Positions 16,327-25,911 of a stretch of DNA of 64,000 nt are shown piece by piece. The notes below the pieces were generated by a model that was not told the origin of the DNA, searched no databases, and worked only from the letters and a program-made list of their open reading frames with translations. The stretch spans positions 68,443 through 132,442 of the forward strand of contig NZ_JOFX01000014.1 of the NCBI RefSeq assembly GCF_000719345.1, written 5' to 3'. A program made the position numbers and the translations under genes. The stretch comes from Streptomyces sp. NRRL F-2664 (lineage in GTDB: Bacteria > Actinomycetota > Actinomycetes > Streptomycetales > Streptomycetaceae). Every line of letters begins with the position of its first letter. Within the stretch, counting starts at the first letter, position 1.

Positions 16327-17217
16327 GTGAAGATTCTCCGCCAGGAAGACAAGAAGTTCGGCGTCACCGTTGAGGAATTCGATCTCCACACCGCCACGGA
16401 AGCGGACTTCGAAGAGATCAAGAACCGCGTCTACAGCGACAAGATCGTCGTGCTGCGCAACCAGCACCTGTCCTCCCCGGAATTCGCCGACCTCGGCCGC
16501 CGTCTCGGCACCGTCGAGACGTACTACGAGCCCATGTACCAGCACCCGGAGGTCTCCGAGATCTTCGTGTCCTCCAACGTGGCGAGCGCGGACGGCACCC
16601 AGGTCGGCGTCCCGAAGACGGGCAAGTTCTGGCACGCGGACTACCAGTTCATGCCGAACCCCTTCGGACTGACGCTGATCTACCCGCAGGTCGTCCCCAA
16701 GAAGAACCGCGGCACCTACTTCATCGACATGGGCCGCGCCTACGAGGGCCTGTCCGACGAGCTGAAGCAGGCCGTCGAGGGCACCCGTGCGGTCCAGAAC
16801 GTCAGCCGCTACTTCAAGATCCGCCCCGAGGACGTCTACCGCCCCGTCGGCGAACTGGTCGACGAGATCCAGGCCAAGACGCCGCCGTCGCCGCACCCGA
16901 CCGCCTTCAAGCACCCCGCCACCGGCGAGACCGTCCTCTACATCAGCGAGGGCTTCACCACCGGTCTCATCGACGCGGACGGCGACGCGCTGGACCCGTC
17001 CCTGCTGACCGCCCTCCTGGAGGCGAGCGGCCAGCTCGACGACACCTTCCGGCACGAGAACATCCACCTGCAGACCTTCGAGCAGGGCGACCTCCTCGTC
17101 TGGGACAACCGCAGCCTCGTCCACCGCGCCCTGCACACCACCACCCCGGAGCCGGCCGTCTCGCACCGCGTGACCGTGTACGACCAGTACCCCTTCTACG
17201 AGGGCATCGGCGCCTGA
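16327..17217 (+). CDS. scoE-like: Non-heme Fe(II)/2-oxoglutarate isonitrile synthase, ScoE-like (TauD/TfdA fold)
   Basis: 296 residues. Metal ligands are H103 and D105 (FWHADYQF) and H266 (LVHRALH); R281 (HRVTVYD) fits the 2-oxoglutarate-binding arginine. The sequence around residues 65-85 ([11 protein letters not shown]) and 95-110 ([12 protein letters not shown]) matches, as far as I can recall, ScoE and the mycobacterial Rv0097 group rather than taurine dioxygenases. Those enzymes convert a beta-(carboxymethylamino) fatty acid into a beta-isocyano acid by two oxidations and loss of CO2. Start GTG 16327 after GAGAGAGG. It sits with P450, FcoT-like and ACP genes, and a ScoC-like ligase lies 10 kb downstream, which supports this reading. 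A generic TauD activity is the alternative but fits less well. Confidence 0.88.
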   Translation: MKILRQEDKKFGVTVEEFDLHTATEADFEEIKNRVYSDKIVVLRNQHLSSPEFADLGRRLGTVETYYEPMYQHPEVSEIFVSSNVASADGTQVGVPKTGKFWHADYQFMPNPFGLTLIYPQVVPKKNRGTYFIDMGRAYEGLSDELKQAVEGTRAVQNVSRYFKIRPEDVYRPVGELVDEIQAKTPPSPHPTAFKHPATGETVLYISEGFTTGLIDADGDALDPSLLTALLEASGQLDDTFRHENIHLQTFEQGDLLVWDNRSLVHRALHTTTPEPAVSHRVTVYDQYPFYEGIGA

Positions 17218-17270
17218 CGCCGCGCGCGTCCCCGCAGGCCCCCACGAGTCCCGCCCAACAGAGGTGAAGA

Positions 17271-18467
17271 ATGACCGCTCCCCAGTGCCCGGTCGCCCAC
17301 GAGGTGTTCGACCAGCAGTACATGCGCGACCCCTACGGGACCTACGCCGCGCTGCACAAGGAAGGGCCCGTCCACCGCATCATGACCCCGGAGGGCTTCC
17401 CGGCATGGCTGGTCACGGGCTTCGAGGAGACCCGGGACGCACTCGCCGACCGGCGTCTGGCCCGGAACATAGAGCACGCCGGTGAGGACTACCGCAACCT
17501 CCCGCTGCCCGCGGAGTTCCGCACGAAGACCGTCGCCACCACGGACGGCGACGAGCACATGCGGCTGCGCAAGTTCATGAACAAGTCCTTCGCGATCAAG
17601 CGGGTGCGGGCCCTGCGCCAGCGCGTGGTCGAGCTGACCGAGGGCTACATCGACGCGATGGGCGAGCACGGCGAGGCCGACCTCATGACGGCGATCGCCC
17701 TGCCCCTGCCGATCACCATCACCGGCGACATCATGGGCGTGCCGGACGCCGACCGCGAGAACTTCCAGTACTGGACCGACTCCATGCTGGGCATCAACAC
17801 CGAGATCGTGCGCGAGGCCGGCGCCACGATGCTGGGCTTCCTCAAGCGCCTCATCGACGACAAGCGCGCCCGTCCCGGCGAGGACGTCTTCTCCGACTGG
17901 ATCGCCTGGACGGACGACGAGGGCAAGCACCTCGACGACCACGAGCTGATCGGCCTGGGCTTCATGGTCCTGCTCGGCGGCTACGACACCACCGTGGGCA
18001 TGATCGGCGGCGGCATGCTCGCCCTGCTGAACGACCGGCCCAAACTGGAACGGCTGCGCGCGAACCCCGAGGAGATCCCGGCGGCGGTCGAGGAACTGCT
18101 GCGCCTCTACGGCACCGCGCACACCGGCGTGCGCCGCTTCGCCGTCGAGGACATGACCCTCGGCGGAGTGCAGATCAAGAAGGGCGACGTCGTCCTGTGC
18201 TCCATGGCGGCCGCCGACCGCGACCCGGCACGCTTCGAGAACCCGGCCGAGGTCGACTTCGACCGGCCCAACCTCACGCACATCGCCTTCGGCCAGGGCC
18301 CGCACTACTGCCCCGGTTCGGAGCTGGGCCGCATGGAGATCGCCATCGCCATCGAGACCCTGCTGCGGCGCCTGCCCGACCTGGAGCTGGCCGCGCCGGC
18401 CGACTCGGTCCAGTGGCGCGAGGCGTACCTCATCCGCGCCCCCAAGGCCATCCCGATCCGCTACTGA
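17271..18467 (+). CDS. Cytochrome P450
   Basis: 398-residue soluble bacterial P450. I-helix motif GGYDTT (about residues 242-247), E-x-x-R in EELLR, and the heme-binding loop FGQGPHYCPG (cysteine about 347) are complete. Start ATG 17271 after GAGGTGA. It lies between the isonitrile oxidase and the FcoT-like gene, so an oxidation of the isonitrile-bearing chain (hydroxylation, desaturation or epoxidation) is a fair inference. Ferredoxin and reductase partners are not in the window. Two bases separate its stop from the next start codon. Confidence 0.94.
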   Translation: MTAPQCPVAHEVFDQQYMRDPYGTYAALHKEGPVHRIMTPEGFPAWLVTGFEETRDALADRRLARNIEHAGEDYRNLPLPAEFRTKTVATTDGDEHMRLRKFMNKSFAIKRVRALRQRVVELTEGYIDAMGEHGEADLMTAIALPLPITITGDIMGVPDADRENFQYWTDSMLGINTEIVREAGATMLGFLKRLIDDKRARPGEDVFSDWIAWTDDEGKHLDDHELIGLGFMVLLGGYDTTVGMIGGGMLALLNDRPKLERLRANPEEIPAAVEELLRLYGTAHTGVRRFAVEDMTLGGVQIKKGDVVLCSMAAADRDPARFENPAEVDFDRPNLTHIAFGQGPHYCPGSELGRMEIAIAIETLLRRLPDLELAAPADSVQWREAYLIRAPKAIPIRY

Positions 18468-18469
18468 CC

Positions 18470-19006
18470 ATGACCGACACCGACCTGCTGGCGCAGGTGC
18501 TGAGGCCCTACCGGGAGCACTGCCGGTACCTGAAGTCGTGCGAGGTGACGGCCGGGGGCGACGGGCCGGCCGGACCGGTCTTGGCCCGGTGCGAGTTCGA
18601 GATCCCGCAGTCGTGCTACATCGACGACACCGGGCACTTCAACTCGGTCGAGTTCAACATCTGTTACAACCAGATGCTGTACTACGTCATCGCGAAGTCG
18701 GTGCAGGACGGGCTCCTGGAGTCCTTCGCGCACTGGTCCATGGAGGACTACTGGCAGCGCCAGCTGGCCGACTTCCTCATCACCGACTTCCGCAGCACCT
18801 TCAAACGGGCCATGCGCGGCCGCCACTTCTCGGGCGAGATCCGGATCCTGGACGTCGTGGAGTGGGAGGGCAGCGACCTGCGCGAGCCGCTGCTCGTCGT
18901 CCACACCGCCTGCCGGTACTGGGACGCGAGCGGCGGCAACTGCCACGGCGAAGTGAAGATCGCCATCACCCATCCGACGACTGCGACGACTGCGGTGCGA
19001 CCATGA
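18470..19006 (+). CDS. scoD-like: FcoT/ScoD-like hotdog enzyme (glycine addition to enoyl-ACP in isonitrile pathways)
   Basis: 178 residues. The central block YIDDTGHFNSVE followed by CYNQ closely resembles the FcoT family (mycobacterial Rv0098) and ScoD. These proteins were first called long-chain fatty acyl-CoA thioesterases; in isonitrile lipopeptide pathways the ScoD member is proposed to catalyse Michael addition of glycine to an alpha,beta-unsaturated acyl-ACP and release the product for the ScoE-type oxidase. ATG 18470 follows the P450 stop by 2 bases. Its stop overlaps the ATG of the ACP gene (ATGA), as expected for an enzyme working on that carrier. Simple thioesterase activity cannot be excluded from sequence. 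Confidence 0.85.
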   Translation: MTDTDLLAQVLRPYREHCRYLKSCEVTAGGDGPAGPVLARCEFEIPQSCYIDDTGHFNSVEFNICYNQMLYYVIAKSVQDGLLESFAHWSMEDYWQRQLADFLITDFRSTFKRAMRGRHFSGEIRILDVVEWEGSDLREPLLVVHTACRYWDASGGNCHGEVKIAITHPTTATTAVRP

Positions 19007-19404
19007 CCCTCGACCCCCGTGCGGCCGACCGCTTCCGGCGGCTCCCCCGGTCGGAGTGGCGGACGGAGCTGGAGGCCCTCGTGGTCCAGGAGTTCCGCAC
19101 GGCCCTGCTGATGACCGGGGACGAAACCGTTCCGCTCGACGAGAACTACTTCGACCTGGGCCTGACCTCGCTGCGCGCCACCGAGATCAAGCAGCGGCTG
19201 GAGGCCGGACTCGGCGTCTCGATCGACACGTCCGTGCTCTTCGGCAGCCCGACGGTCGACCGGCTCCTGGACCACCTGCTCACACAGCCCCTCGACGGGG
19301 CGCGGGCGCCCGGGCCGGGCCCCGGCCCGGCGGTGGAACCTCCCGCGGCCGACCTGCGCAAGTCCCTGGTCGACGACCTGCTGAGCGACCTCTACCAGGC
19401 CTGA
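19003..19404 (+). CDS. scoB-like: Acyl carrier protein of the isonitrile cassette (ScoB-like)
   Basis: 133 residues. The carrier domain has the pantetheine serine in DLGLTSLRATEIK (about residue 54); the C-terminus is a proline- and glycine-rich stretch followed by an acidic helix (KSLVDDLLSDL). It has the look of a PKS/NRPS-type carrier rather than a FabF-type ACP. It is translationally coupled to the FcoT-like gene (ATGA overlap). In characterised isonitrile pathways the ligase loads an unsaturated fatty acid onto this type of ACP before glycine addition. The long tail may be a docking element for a PKS. Confidence 0.87.
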   Translation: MTLDPRAADRFRRLPRSEWRTELEALVVQEFRTALLMTGDETVPLDENYFDLGLTSLRATEIKQRLEAGLGVSIDTSVLFGSPTVDRLLDHLLTQPLDGARAPGPGPGPAVEPPAADLRKSLVDDLLSDLYQA

Positions 19405-19457
19405 CCACGTCTCTCCGGCAGGGCCCCCGCGGCTCTGCCGGATCTGGAGGAAAGACC

Positions 19458-22400
19458 GTGCCCAACACGCAGGATGAGCTGGAGGCGTCCCGTGAGGCTC
19501 TCCAGCAGCACAAACAGCTCCTGAAGGAGCTGATGCTGGAGAAGTACGAGCCCATTGCCATCGTCGGGGCCGGCATCCGGTTCCCGGGCGGCAACGACAC
19601 CCCCGAGGGCTTCACCGAGTTCCTGCGCGCCGGCGGCGTCGGGACCGGGCCCATCCCCGAGTCCCGCTGGAACGTGGCCGAGTTCGCCTCCGGCGGCGAG
19701 AACGCCAAGGGCAGGATCCTGCCGCACAGCGGCGGCTTCCTCGACGGCATCGACCGGTTCGACCCCCGCTTCTTCAACATCTCCCCCAAGGAGGCCCAGT
19801 ACATCGACCCGCAGCAGCGGCTCGTACTGGAGACCGCCTGGGAGGCGCTGGAGCACGCCAACATCGACCCGACCGGCCTGCGCGGCGGCAACGGCGGCGT
19901 GTACGTCGGCATCAGTTGCGTCGACTACACCATCGAGATCGACGACCTGGCCTACGACGAGTTGGACGCCAACGTCGGCACCGGCACGGCCCACAGCGTC
20001 GCGGCCGGCCGCATCTCCTACTTCCTCGGCATGCGCGGCCCGAGCATGGCGATCGACACCGCCTGCTCCTCCTCACTGGTCGCCCTGCACCTCGCCGTCG
20101 AGGGGCTGCGGCGCGGCGAGTGCGAGATCGCCCTGTGCGGCGGCGTCAACGCCATCCACCACCCGCGCAACCACATCGTCTTCTCCCAGGCGGGCATGCT
20201 CTCGCCCGACGGGATGTGCAAGACCTTCGACGACTCGGCCGACGGATACAGCCGCGCCGAGGGCTGCGGCATGGTCGTCCTCAAGCGGCTGTCGGACGCC
20301 CTGCGCGACGGCGACCGCGTGATCGCCCTGGTCCGCGGCACGGCGGTTCGCCAGGACGGCGAGAGCGGCGGCCTGACCGTCCCCAACGGCTCCGCGCAGG
20401 AGCAGGTGATGCGCGCCGCGCTGGCCGCGGCGATGCTGGAGCCCGCCGACGTCTCCTACGTCGAGGCGCACGGCACCGGCACCTCGCTCGGCGACCCCAT
20501 CGAAATGGGCGCCATCAACGGGGTGTTCTCCCGCTCCCACACCGCGGACGCGCCCCTGGTCGTCGGCTCGCTCAAGAGCAACGTCGGCCACATGGAGGCC
20601 GCCGCCGGCATCGGCGGCGTCGTCAAGGCCGCGCTCCAGCTGCAGAACGGCGAGATCTACCCGCACCTGCACGTGGAGCAGCCCTCCTCGCACATCCCGT
20701 GGGCGACCATGCCCGTCGAGGTGCCCGCCGAGGGCCGCGCATGGAAGGCGCCCGTCCGCCGCGCCCTGATCAACTCCTTCGGCTTCCAGGGCACCATCGC
20801 CTCCGCCGTGCTGGAACAGCCGCCCGCCCCCGCCGGGCAGCCCGCCCGGCAGGACCGGGACCGGCCCGCGCAGGCCGACCCGGGGCACGTCTTCACCCTC
20901 TCGGCCAAGGGCGAGAAGGCCCTCGCGCTCCAGACGCAGAACTACCGCGCCTTCCTGGCCGACCACCCGGACGCCGACCTCGCCGACCTCTGCTACACGG
21001 GCAACATCGGCCGCGCCCACTTCGGCACCCGCCTCGCCGGCGTCGTCCGCGACCGCGCCGAGCTGGAGGCGCTCCTGGACAAGCCCCCGGCGGCCGCCTC
21101 CGACCTGCGCAAGGTCGCCCTGCTCTTCACCGGTCAGGGCGCGCAGTACCCGGGGATGGGCCGCTCCCTGTACGACGCGTACCCGGTCTTCCGGGAGCAC
21201 CTGGACACCTGCGACCGCCTGTTCGCACAGGCCCTCGGCCGGTCGGTGAAGGACCTCGTCCTGGGCACCGCCGAGGACGCCGCGGTGATCCACGAGACCC
21301 GCTGGACGCAGCCCGCGCTGTTCGCCCTGGAGTACGCCACCGCGAAGCTCTGGCTGAGCTGGGGCATCGAGCCGAGCGTCCTGATCGGCCACAGCATCGG
21401 CGAGGTCGTCGCCGCCGCGATCGCCGGGCTGTTCTCGCTGGAGGACGCCGTACGGCTGGTCGCCGCCCGCGCCCGGCTGATGCAGTCCGTGACCGCCCCC
21501 GGCGGCATGGTCGCCGTGACCGCGCCCGCGGAGGAGGTGGCGCCGCTGCTGGAGTTCCGTACCGACGTCTCCTTCGCCGCGTTCAACGCCCCCGGCCACT
21601 GCGTGGTCTCGGGCGGCACCGCCTCCCTCGCCGAGATCACCGCGGCGCTCACCGCCCGCGGGGTGAGGACGAAGGCGCTGCCGGTGTCGCACGCCTTCCA
21701 CTCGCCCCTCATGCACGAGGTGTTCGACGCGTTCCGCGAGGTCGTCTCCACGATCGACTTCCGGGTGCCCGAGCTGACCCTGGTCTCGAACCTGACCGGT
21801 GGCATCGCCGATCCGGCGGAACTGGCCGACCCCGAGTACTGGGTGCGCCACATCGGCGAGCCCGTCGACTTCAGCGCCGGCATGGCGACCATCGGCGCCC
21901 GCGGCCGCCACGCCTTCATCGAGGTCGGCCCGGCCGCGACGCTGCTGGGCCTGGGGCGGCGCATCCTCGACGCCCGCGACCACGTGTGGGTGGCCAGCAC
22001 GGGCGCCGAGGACACCGGCGGCGCCACGGCCCGCAAGGCGCTCGCCGACGTCTACGCCGCGGGCCTGCGCATCGACTGGGCCGGCTACCACACGGGCCGC
22101 CCGCACCGCCGGGTCCCGCTGCCGCGCACGGTCTTCGACCGCAAGCGCTACTGGCTCCCGATCAACGGCGTCCGGCACTCCAAGGAGCTGGTGGCCGACG
22201 CCTCGCGCGTCCACCACCCGCTGCTCGGCGAGGAGGTCACCGACGCCGCGGGCCGTGAGCGGGGCGTGCGCGAGTTCGCGGCGACGATCGCCCCCGACCG
22301 CCCGGCCCAGCTCGCCGACCACGTGGTCATGGGCCAGGTGGTGTTCCCCGGAGCGGGCTACGTCGAGATCCTGCTGGCTTTGCAGGACGCCGTGTACGGC

Positions 22401-25400
22401 GAGACGGGCCGGCCGCTGGAGGGCGTGGAGATCCTCGAACCGCTGATCCTCACCGAGGAGCGGCCGACCGAGGTCCGCACGCGCCTGACCCTGCGGCCCG
22501 ACGGCGGTGCCGAGGTGGAGATCGCCAGCCGGGTCGACGGCTCGGGCCGGATCATCGAGCGGCGGCACGCCGTCGCCCGGATCGGCGCCGGCTGGACCCC
22601 GCTGCCCGAGCTGGAGCGGGCCGCCGCCGAACTGTCCGCACGGGCAGCCGCCGACCCGGACGGGCCGGTCCCGCCGGCGCGCCGCGCGGACGACCTGTAC
22701 GCCGACTTCGCCGACCTCGGCCTGGAGTACGGCCCTGAGTTCCGGCGCATCGAGCTGCTGGCCCGCGAGGGCGACGGCGTGGCCGTCGCGCAGCTGCGGG
22801 GCCGGCCCGCCGGTGCGGTGGAGCACATGCCGCCGTCCGTCCTGGACAACGTCATCCAGTCGCTGGCGGCCGTCCTGGACGACGGGCACACCTATCTCCC
22901 GGTCGCCTTCGGCACCTTCCAACTGCTGAAGAAGCCCAAGGAGGGAGCCCTGCGCAGCCTCGCGCGCATCACGGGTGCGCAGGCCGCGGCCGGAGAGCTG
23001 ACCGCCGACCTGCTGCTGCTGGAGGGCGACCGGCCGCTCTTCGTCGTACGCGGCCTCGGCTTCAAGCGCGTCGCCCGCACCGCCGACGGCCCCCGCCGCC
23101 GCTTCTTCCACACCCCGCGCTGGACCAAGCGCTCCCTGGTGCGCCGCGGTACGGAGGACGCACGCCGGTTCCTGGTGGTCGGCCGCGACGAGGCGGACCT
23201 CGCCGGAGCCGTCCCCGAGCTCGCGGCGGCCGACGCCGCCCTGGCCTTCGCCCCCGACGCCGCCTCGGCCGCCGACGCGGCCGCAACCCTGGCGGGCCGG
23301 CCCACCGACGTCGCCTGGTTCTGGCGCGCCCGGCCCGGCCCGGTCACCGAGGAGCGGCTGCGCGCCGAGTCCGAGGCCAACTACCGGGACCTGCTGGCCC
23401 TGCTGGCCTCGCTGGAGCAGCAGGGCTTCGGCCGCGAGCAGCGGCTGTGGCTGGTCACCGAGGGGGCGCAGCGGCTGCCGGGCGACGTGCCCGAGCCGGG
23501 CGCCGGTGCCGTGCCCGCGTCCTCCCTGTGGGGCTTCGGCCTGTCGCTGTGGAGCGAGTACCCGACGTACAAGGTCACCCTGGTCGACCTGCCCGAGGGC
23601 GGCGACGCGCAGTCGCTGGCCGAGGAGTGGCTGGCCGCGGAGGCCGAGGAGTTCCAGATCGGCTACCGGGCGGGCAACCGCCACGTCCGCCGGCTGCGCC
23701 CGGTGGAGCCGGCCGCCGCCGACGACGCGAACTTCGAGCTCACCGTGACCGAGTACGGCGAATTCGCGAACATCAAGCCGGTGCCGCTGGCCGACGCCGC
23801 CCCCCAGGGGGACGAGGTGCAGGTCCAGGTGCACGCCGCCGGCCTCAACTTCAAGGACGTCCTCAACGCGCTCGGCCTGCTCAAGCAGCACGCCGAGGAC
23901 ACCGGAGTGCCCTACCAGCGGCTGCCCCTGGGCTTCGAGGGCGCCGGCACGGTCCTCGCGGCCGGCCCGGACGCCGAGTTCGCCCCGGGCGACGAGGTGG
24001 TCCTCAGCCACCTCGGGTGCATGAAGCGCCGGGTGACGGTGCCGTCGGCCATGGCCGTCCGCAAGCCCGCCAACGTCGGTTTCGCCGAGGCGGCCGGCCT
24101 GGCCACCGCGTACGTGACCGCGTACTACGCCCTGCACGACCTGGCCGGCATCAAGGCCGGCGACACGGTCCTGGTGCACGCCGCCGCGGGCGGGGTCGGA
24201 CAGGCCGCGGTGCAGCTGGCGAAGCTCGCCGGCGCCGAGGTCATCGCGACGGCGAGCCCCCGCAAGCAGGCCCTCCTGCGCTCCCAGGGCGTCGAGCACG
24301 TCCTGAACTCCCGCTCCCCGCAGTTCGCCGAGCGGGTCCTGGAGATCACCGGTGGGGCGGGCGTCGACATCGTCCTCAACAGCCTGAACAAGGAGTACAT
24401 CGCCGAGGGCATGCGGGCGCTGGGCCGTGGCGGCCGCTTCGTGGAGCTCGGCAAGATCGGCATCTGGTCGGCGGAGCAGGCGCGCGAGGCGCGGCCGGAC
24501 GTGGCGTACCACAACTTCGACCTCAGCGAGTTCCCCGAGCACGAGCTGCGCGCGGTGAACAAGCAGATCCTGGAGAGGGTCGCCGGCCTCCTGGAGCGGG
24601 AGGAGATCCGGCCGCTCCCGACGACCACGTACACCCTGGAGGAGATCGAGGAGGCCTTCGGCGTCCTCAGCCGGGGCGCGAACATCGGCAAGCTCGTCCT
24701 CGACCTCACCGCTCCGGGGGACCGCCCGGCCCGCCCGGTGGAGATCGCCGCCGACCGGACGTACCTGATCACGGGCGGCCTGGGCGCCATCGGGACCGTC
24801 ACCGCCGAACGCCTGGTCGCCCTGGGCGCCCGGCACATCGGCCTGGTCAGCCGGCGGGCCGTGTCCGCCGAGCGGACGGCGGCCATCGCGGCCGGCCTCG
24901 GCGACGGCGTGTCCGTGACCGCCTACCAGGGCGACATCGCACGCACCGAGGACGTACGGCGCATCGCCGAGGACCTCAAGGCGTCCGGCAGGCCGCTGGC
25001 GGGCGTCTTCCACGGTGCGGGCGTCCTGGCCGACATGCCGGTCTCGGCGATGGACTGGGAGAGCATCGAGAAGGTCTTCGAGGCGAAGGTGTTCGGCACC
25101 TGGCAGCTCGACCGGGTCCTGCGGACCTTCCCCGAGGAGCCGTTCCTCGTGGGCTACTCCTCGGTGGCCTCGGTGCTGGGACCGGTGGCGCAGGGCAACT
25201 ACGCGGCGGGCAACGCCTTCGTCGACGCCGTCATGCAGTGGCGCTCCGCGGCGGGCCTGCCCGGCCTCAGCATCGGCTGGGGCCCCTGGGCCGAGGTGGG
25301 CATGGCCGCGAACCTGGGCGCCGACCTGATCCGCGGCATCGAGGGCCAGGGCATGCGGTTCCTGAAGCCGACGGACGGCGCGCGGTGCCTGTTCAAGGCG

Positions 25401-25907
25401 CTGGCCGGCAGCGAGTCCCACGTCACCGTCGGCGAGTTCGACTGGGACCGGTACGCGTCGGGGCGGCCCGCGGTGAGCGCGCTCTACCGCGAGGTGGCGC
25501 GGGCGTCGGCCGCGGCGGTGCGCACCGTCGACCTGGAGGCGCTGCGGGCCCTGCCCCGCGCCGAGCGCCGGGCCACGGTCAACGAACTGATCCGCGAACG
25601 GATCGCCGTGCTCCTGCACTTCGAGGGCGCCGACGACGTCCCGGCGGACGCGAAGTTCACCGAGCTGGGGCTGGACTCCCTGGTGGCGGTCGAGCTGAAG
25701 AACGCCCTGGAGGCGGGCTTCCAGGTGCCGCTGCCGACGTCGATCGTCTTCGACCACCCGTCGATCCTGCTGCTGGCCGAGTACCTGGACCAGGAGATCG
25801 CGCCGCCGGCCGCGGACGAGGGCGCCGCACGCCGGGACCCGGCGGACGTCAGGGAGCTGTCGGACGCGGACGCCGACGCCGAACTGGCCGAGCTGATGGA
25901 TCTGTGA
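19458..25907 (+). CDS. Type I PKS, one fully reducing module: KS-AT-DH-ER-KR-ACP (malonyl type)
   Basis: 2149 residues from GTG 19458 (GGAGGAAAG upstream). N-terminal coiled-coil-like helix (residues 5-30, rich in E, K, L and Q). KS about 34-450: TACSSS about 202, HGTGT about 338, NVGHME. AT from about 555 (FTGQGAQ), serine in GHSIGE about 645, and HAFH about 745 for malonyl-CoA. DH about 953 (ADHVVMGQVVFP, intact) with aspartate in LDNVIQS. ER about 1461-1750 (NFKDVL, HAAAGGVG). KR about 1768-1930 (TGGLGAIG, YSSVAS, NYAAGN). ACP about 2070 (LGLDSLVAVE). After the ACP comes a linker and a short acidic tail (RELSDADADAELAEL) that resembles a C-terminal docking peptide. It should add one saturated two-carbon unit. 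Confidence 0.93.
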   Translation: MPNTQDELEASREALQQHKQLLKELMLEKYEPIAIVGAGIRFPGGNDTPEGFTEFLRAGGVGTGPIPESRWNVAEFASGGENAKGRILPHSGGFLDGIDRFDPRFFNISPKEAQYIDPQQRLVLETAWEALEHANIDPTGLRGGNGGVYVGISCVDYTIEIDDLAYDELDANVGTGTAHSVAAGRISYFLGMRGPSMAIDTACSSSLVALHLAVEGLRRGECEIALCGGVNAIHHPRNHIVFSQAGMLSPDGMCKTFDDSADGYSRAEGCGMVVLKRLSDALRDGDRVIALVRGTAVRQDGESGGLTVPNGSAQEQVMRAALAAAMLEPADVSYVEAHGTGTSLGDPIEMGAINGVFSRSHTADAPLVVGSLKSNVGHMEAAAGIGGVVKAALQLQNGEIYPHLHVEQPSSHIPWATMPVEVPAEGRAWKAPVRRALINSFGFQGTIASAVLEQPPAPAGQPARQDRDRPAQADPGHVFTLSAKGEKALALQTQNYRAFLADHPDADLADLCYTGNIGRAHFGTRLAGVVRDRAELEALLDKPPAAASDLRKVALLFTGQGAQYPGMGRSLYDAYPVFREHLDTCDRLFAQALGRSVKDLVLGTAEDAAVIHETRWTQPALFALEYATAKLWLSWGIEPSVLIGHSIGEVVAAAIAGLFSLEDAVRLVAARARLMQSVTAPGGMVAVTAPAEEVAPLLEFRTDVSFAAFNAPGHCVVSGGTASLAEITAALTARGVRTKALPVSHAFHSPLMHEVFDAFREVVSTIDFRVPELTLVSNLTGGIADPAELADPEYWVRHIGEPVDFSAGMATIGARGRHAFIEVGPAATLLGLGRRILDARDHVWVASTGAEDTGGATARKALADVYAAGLRIDWAGYHTGRPHRRVPLPRTVFDRKRYWLPINGVRHSKELVADASRVHHPLLGEEVTDAAGRERGVREFAATIAPDRPAQLADHVVMGQVVFPGAGYVEILLALQDAVYGETGRPLEGVEILEPLILTEERPTEVRTRLTLRPDGGAEVEIASRVDGSGRIIERRHAVARIGAGWTPLPELERAAAELSARAAADPDGPVPPARRADDLYADFADLGLEYGPEFRRIELLAREGDGVAVAQLRGRPAGAVEHMPPSVLDNVIQSLAAVLDDGHTYLPVAFGTFQLLKKPKEGALRSLARITGAQAAAGELTADLLLLEGDRPLFVVRGLGFKRVARTADGPRRRFFHTPRWTKRSLVRRGTEDARRFLVVGRDEADLAGAVPELAAADAALAFAPDAASAADAAATLAGRPTDVAWFWRARPGPVTEERLRAESEANYRDLLALLASLEQQGFGREQRLWLVTEGAQRLPGDVPEPGAGAVPASSLWGFGLSLWSEYPTYKVTLVDLPEGGDAQSLAEEWLAAEAEEFQIGYRAGNRHVRRLRPVEPAAADDANFELTVTEYGEFANIKPVPLADAAPQGDEVQVQVHAAGLNFKDVLNALGLLKQHAEDTGVPYQRLPLGFEGAGTVLAAGPDAEFAPGDEVVLSHLGCMKRRVTVPSAMAVRKPANVGFAEAAGLATAYVTAYYALHDLAGIKAGDTVLVHAAAGGVGQAAVQLAKLAGAEVIATASPRKQALLRSQGVEHVLNSRSPQFAERVLEITGGAGVDIVLNSLNKEYIAEGMRALGRGGRFVELGKIGIWSAEQAREARPDVAYHNFDLSEFPEHELRAVNKQILERVAGLLEREEIRPLPTTTYTLEEIEEAFGVLSRGANIGKLVLDLTAPGDRPARPVEIAADRTYLITGGLGAIGTVTAERLVALGARHIGLVSRRAVSAERTAAIAAGLGDGVSVTAYQGDIARTEDVRRIAEDLKASGRPLAGVFHGAGVLADMPVSAMDWESIEKVFEAKVFGTWQLDRVLRTFPEEPFLVGYSSVASVLGPVAQGNYAAGNAFVDAVMQWRSAAGLPGLSIGWGPWAEVGMAANLGADLIRGIEGQGMRFLKPTDGARCLFKALAGSESHVTVGEFDWDRYASGRPAVSALYREVARASAAAVRTVDLEALRALPRAERRATVNELIRERIAVLLHFEGADDVPADAKFTELGLDSLVAVELKNALEAGFQVPLPTSIVFDHPSILLLAEYLDQEIAPPAADEGAARRDPADVRELSDADADAELAELMDL

Positions 25908-25911
25908 CGCG

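Noticed and set aside
16327..17217. Calling this gene a taurine dioxygenase
   Set aside because: The genomic context (FcoT-like, ACP, ligase) and the segment around the HxD motif agree better with isonitrile-forming ScoE-type enzymes.
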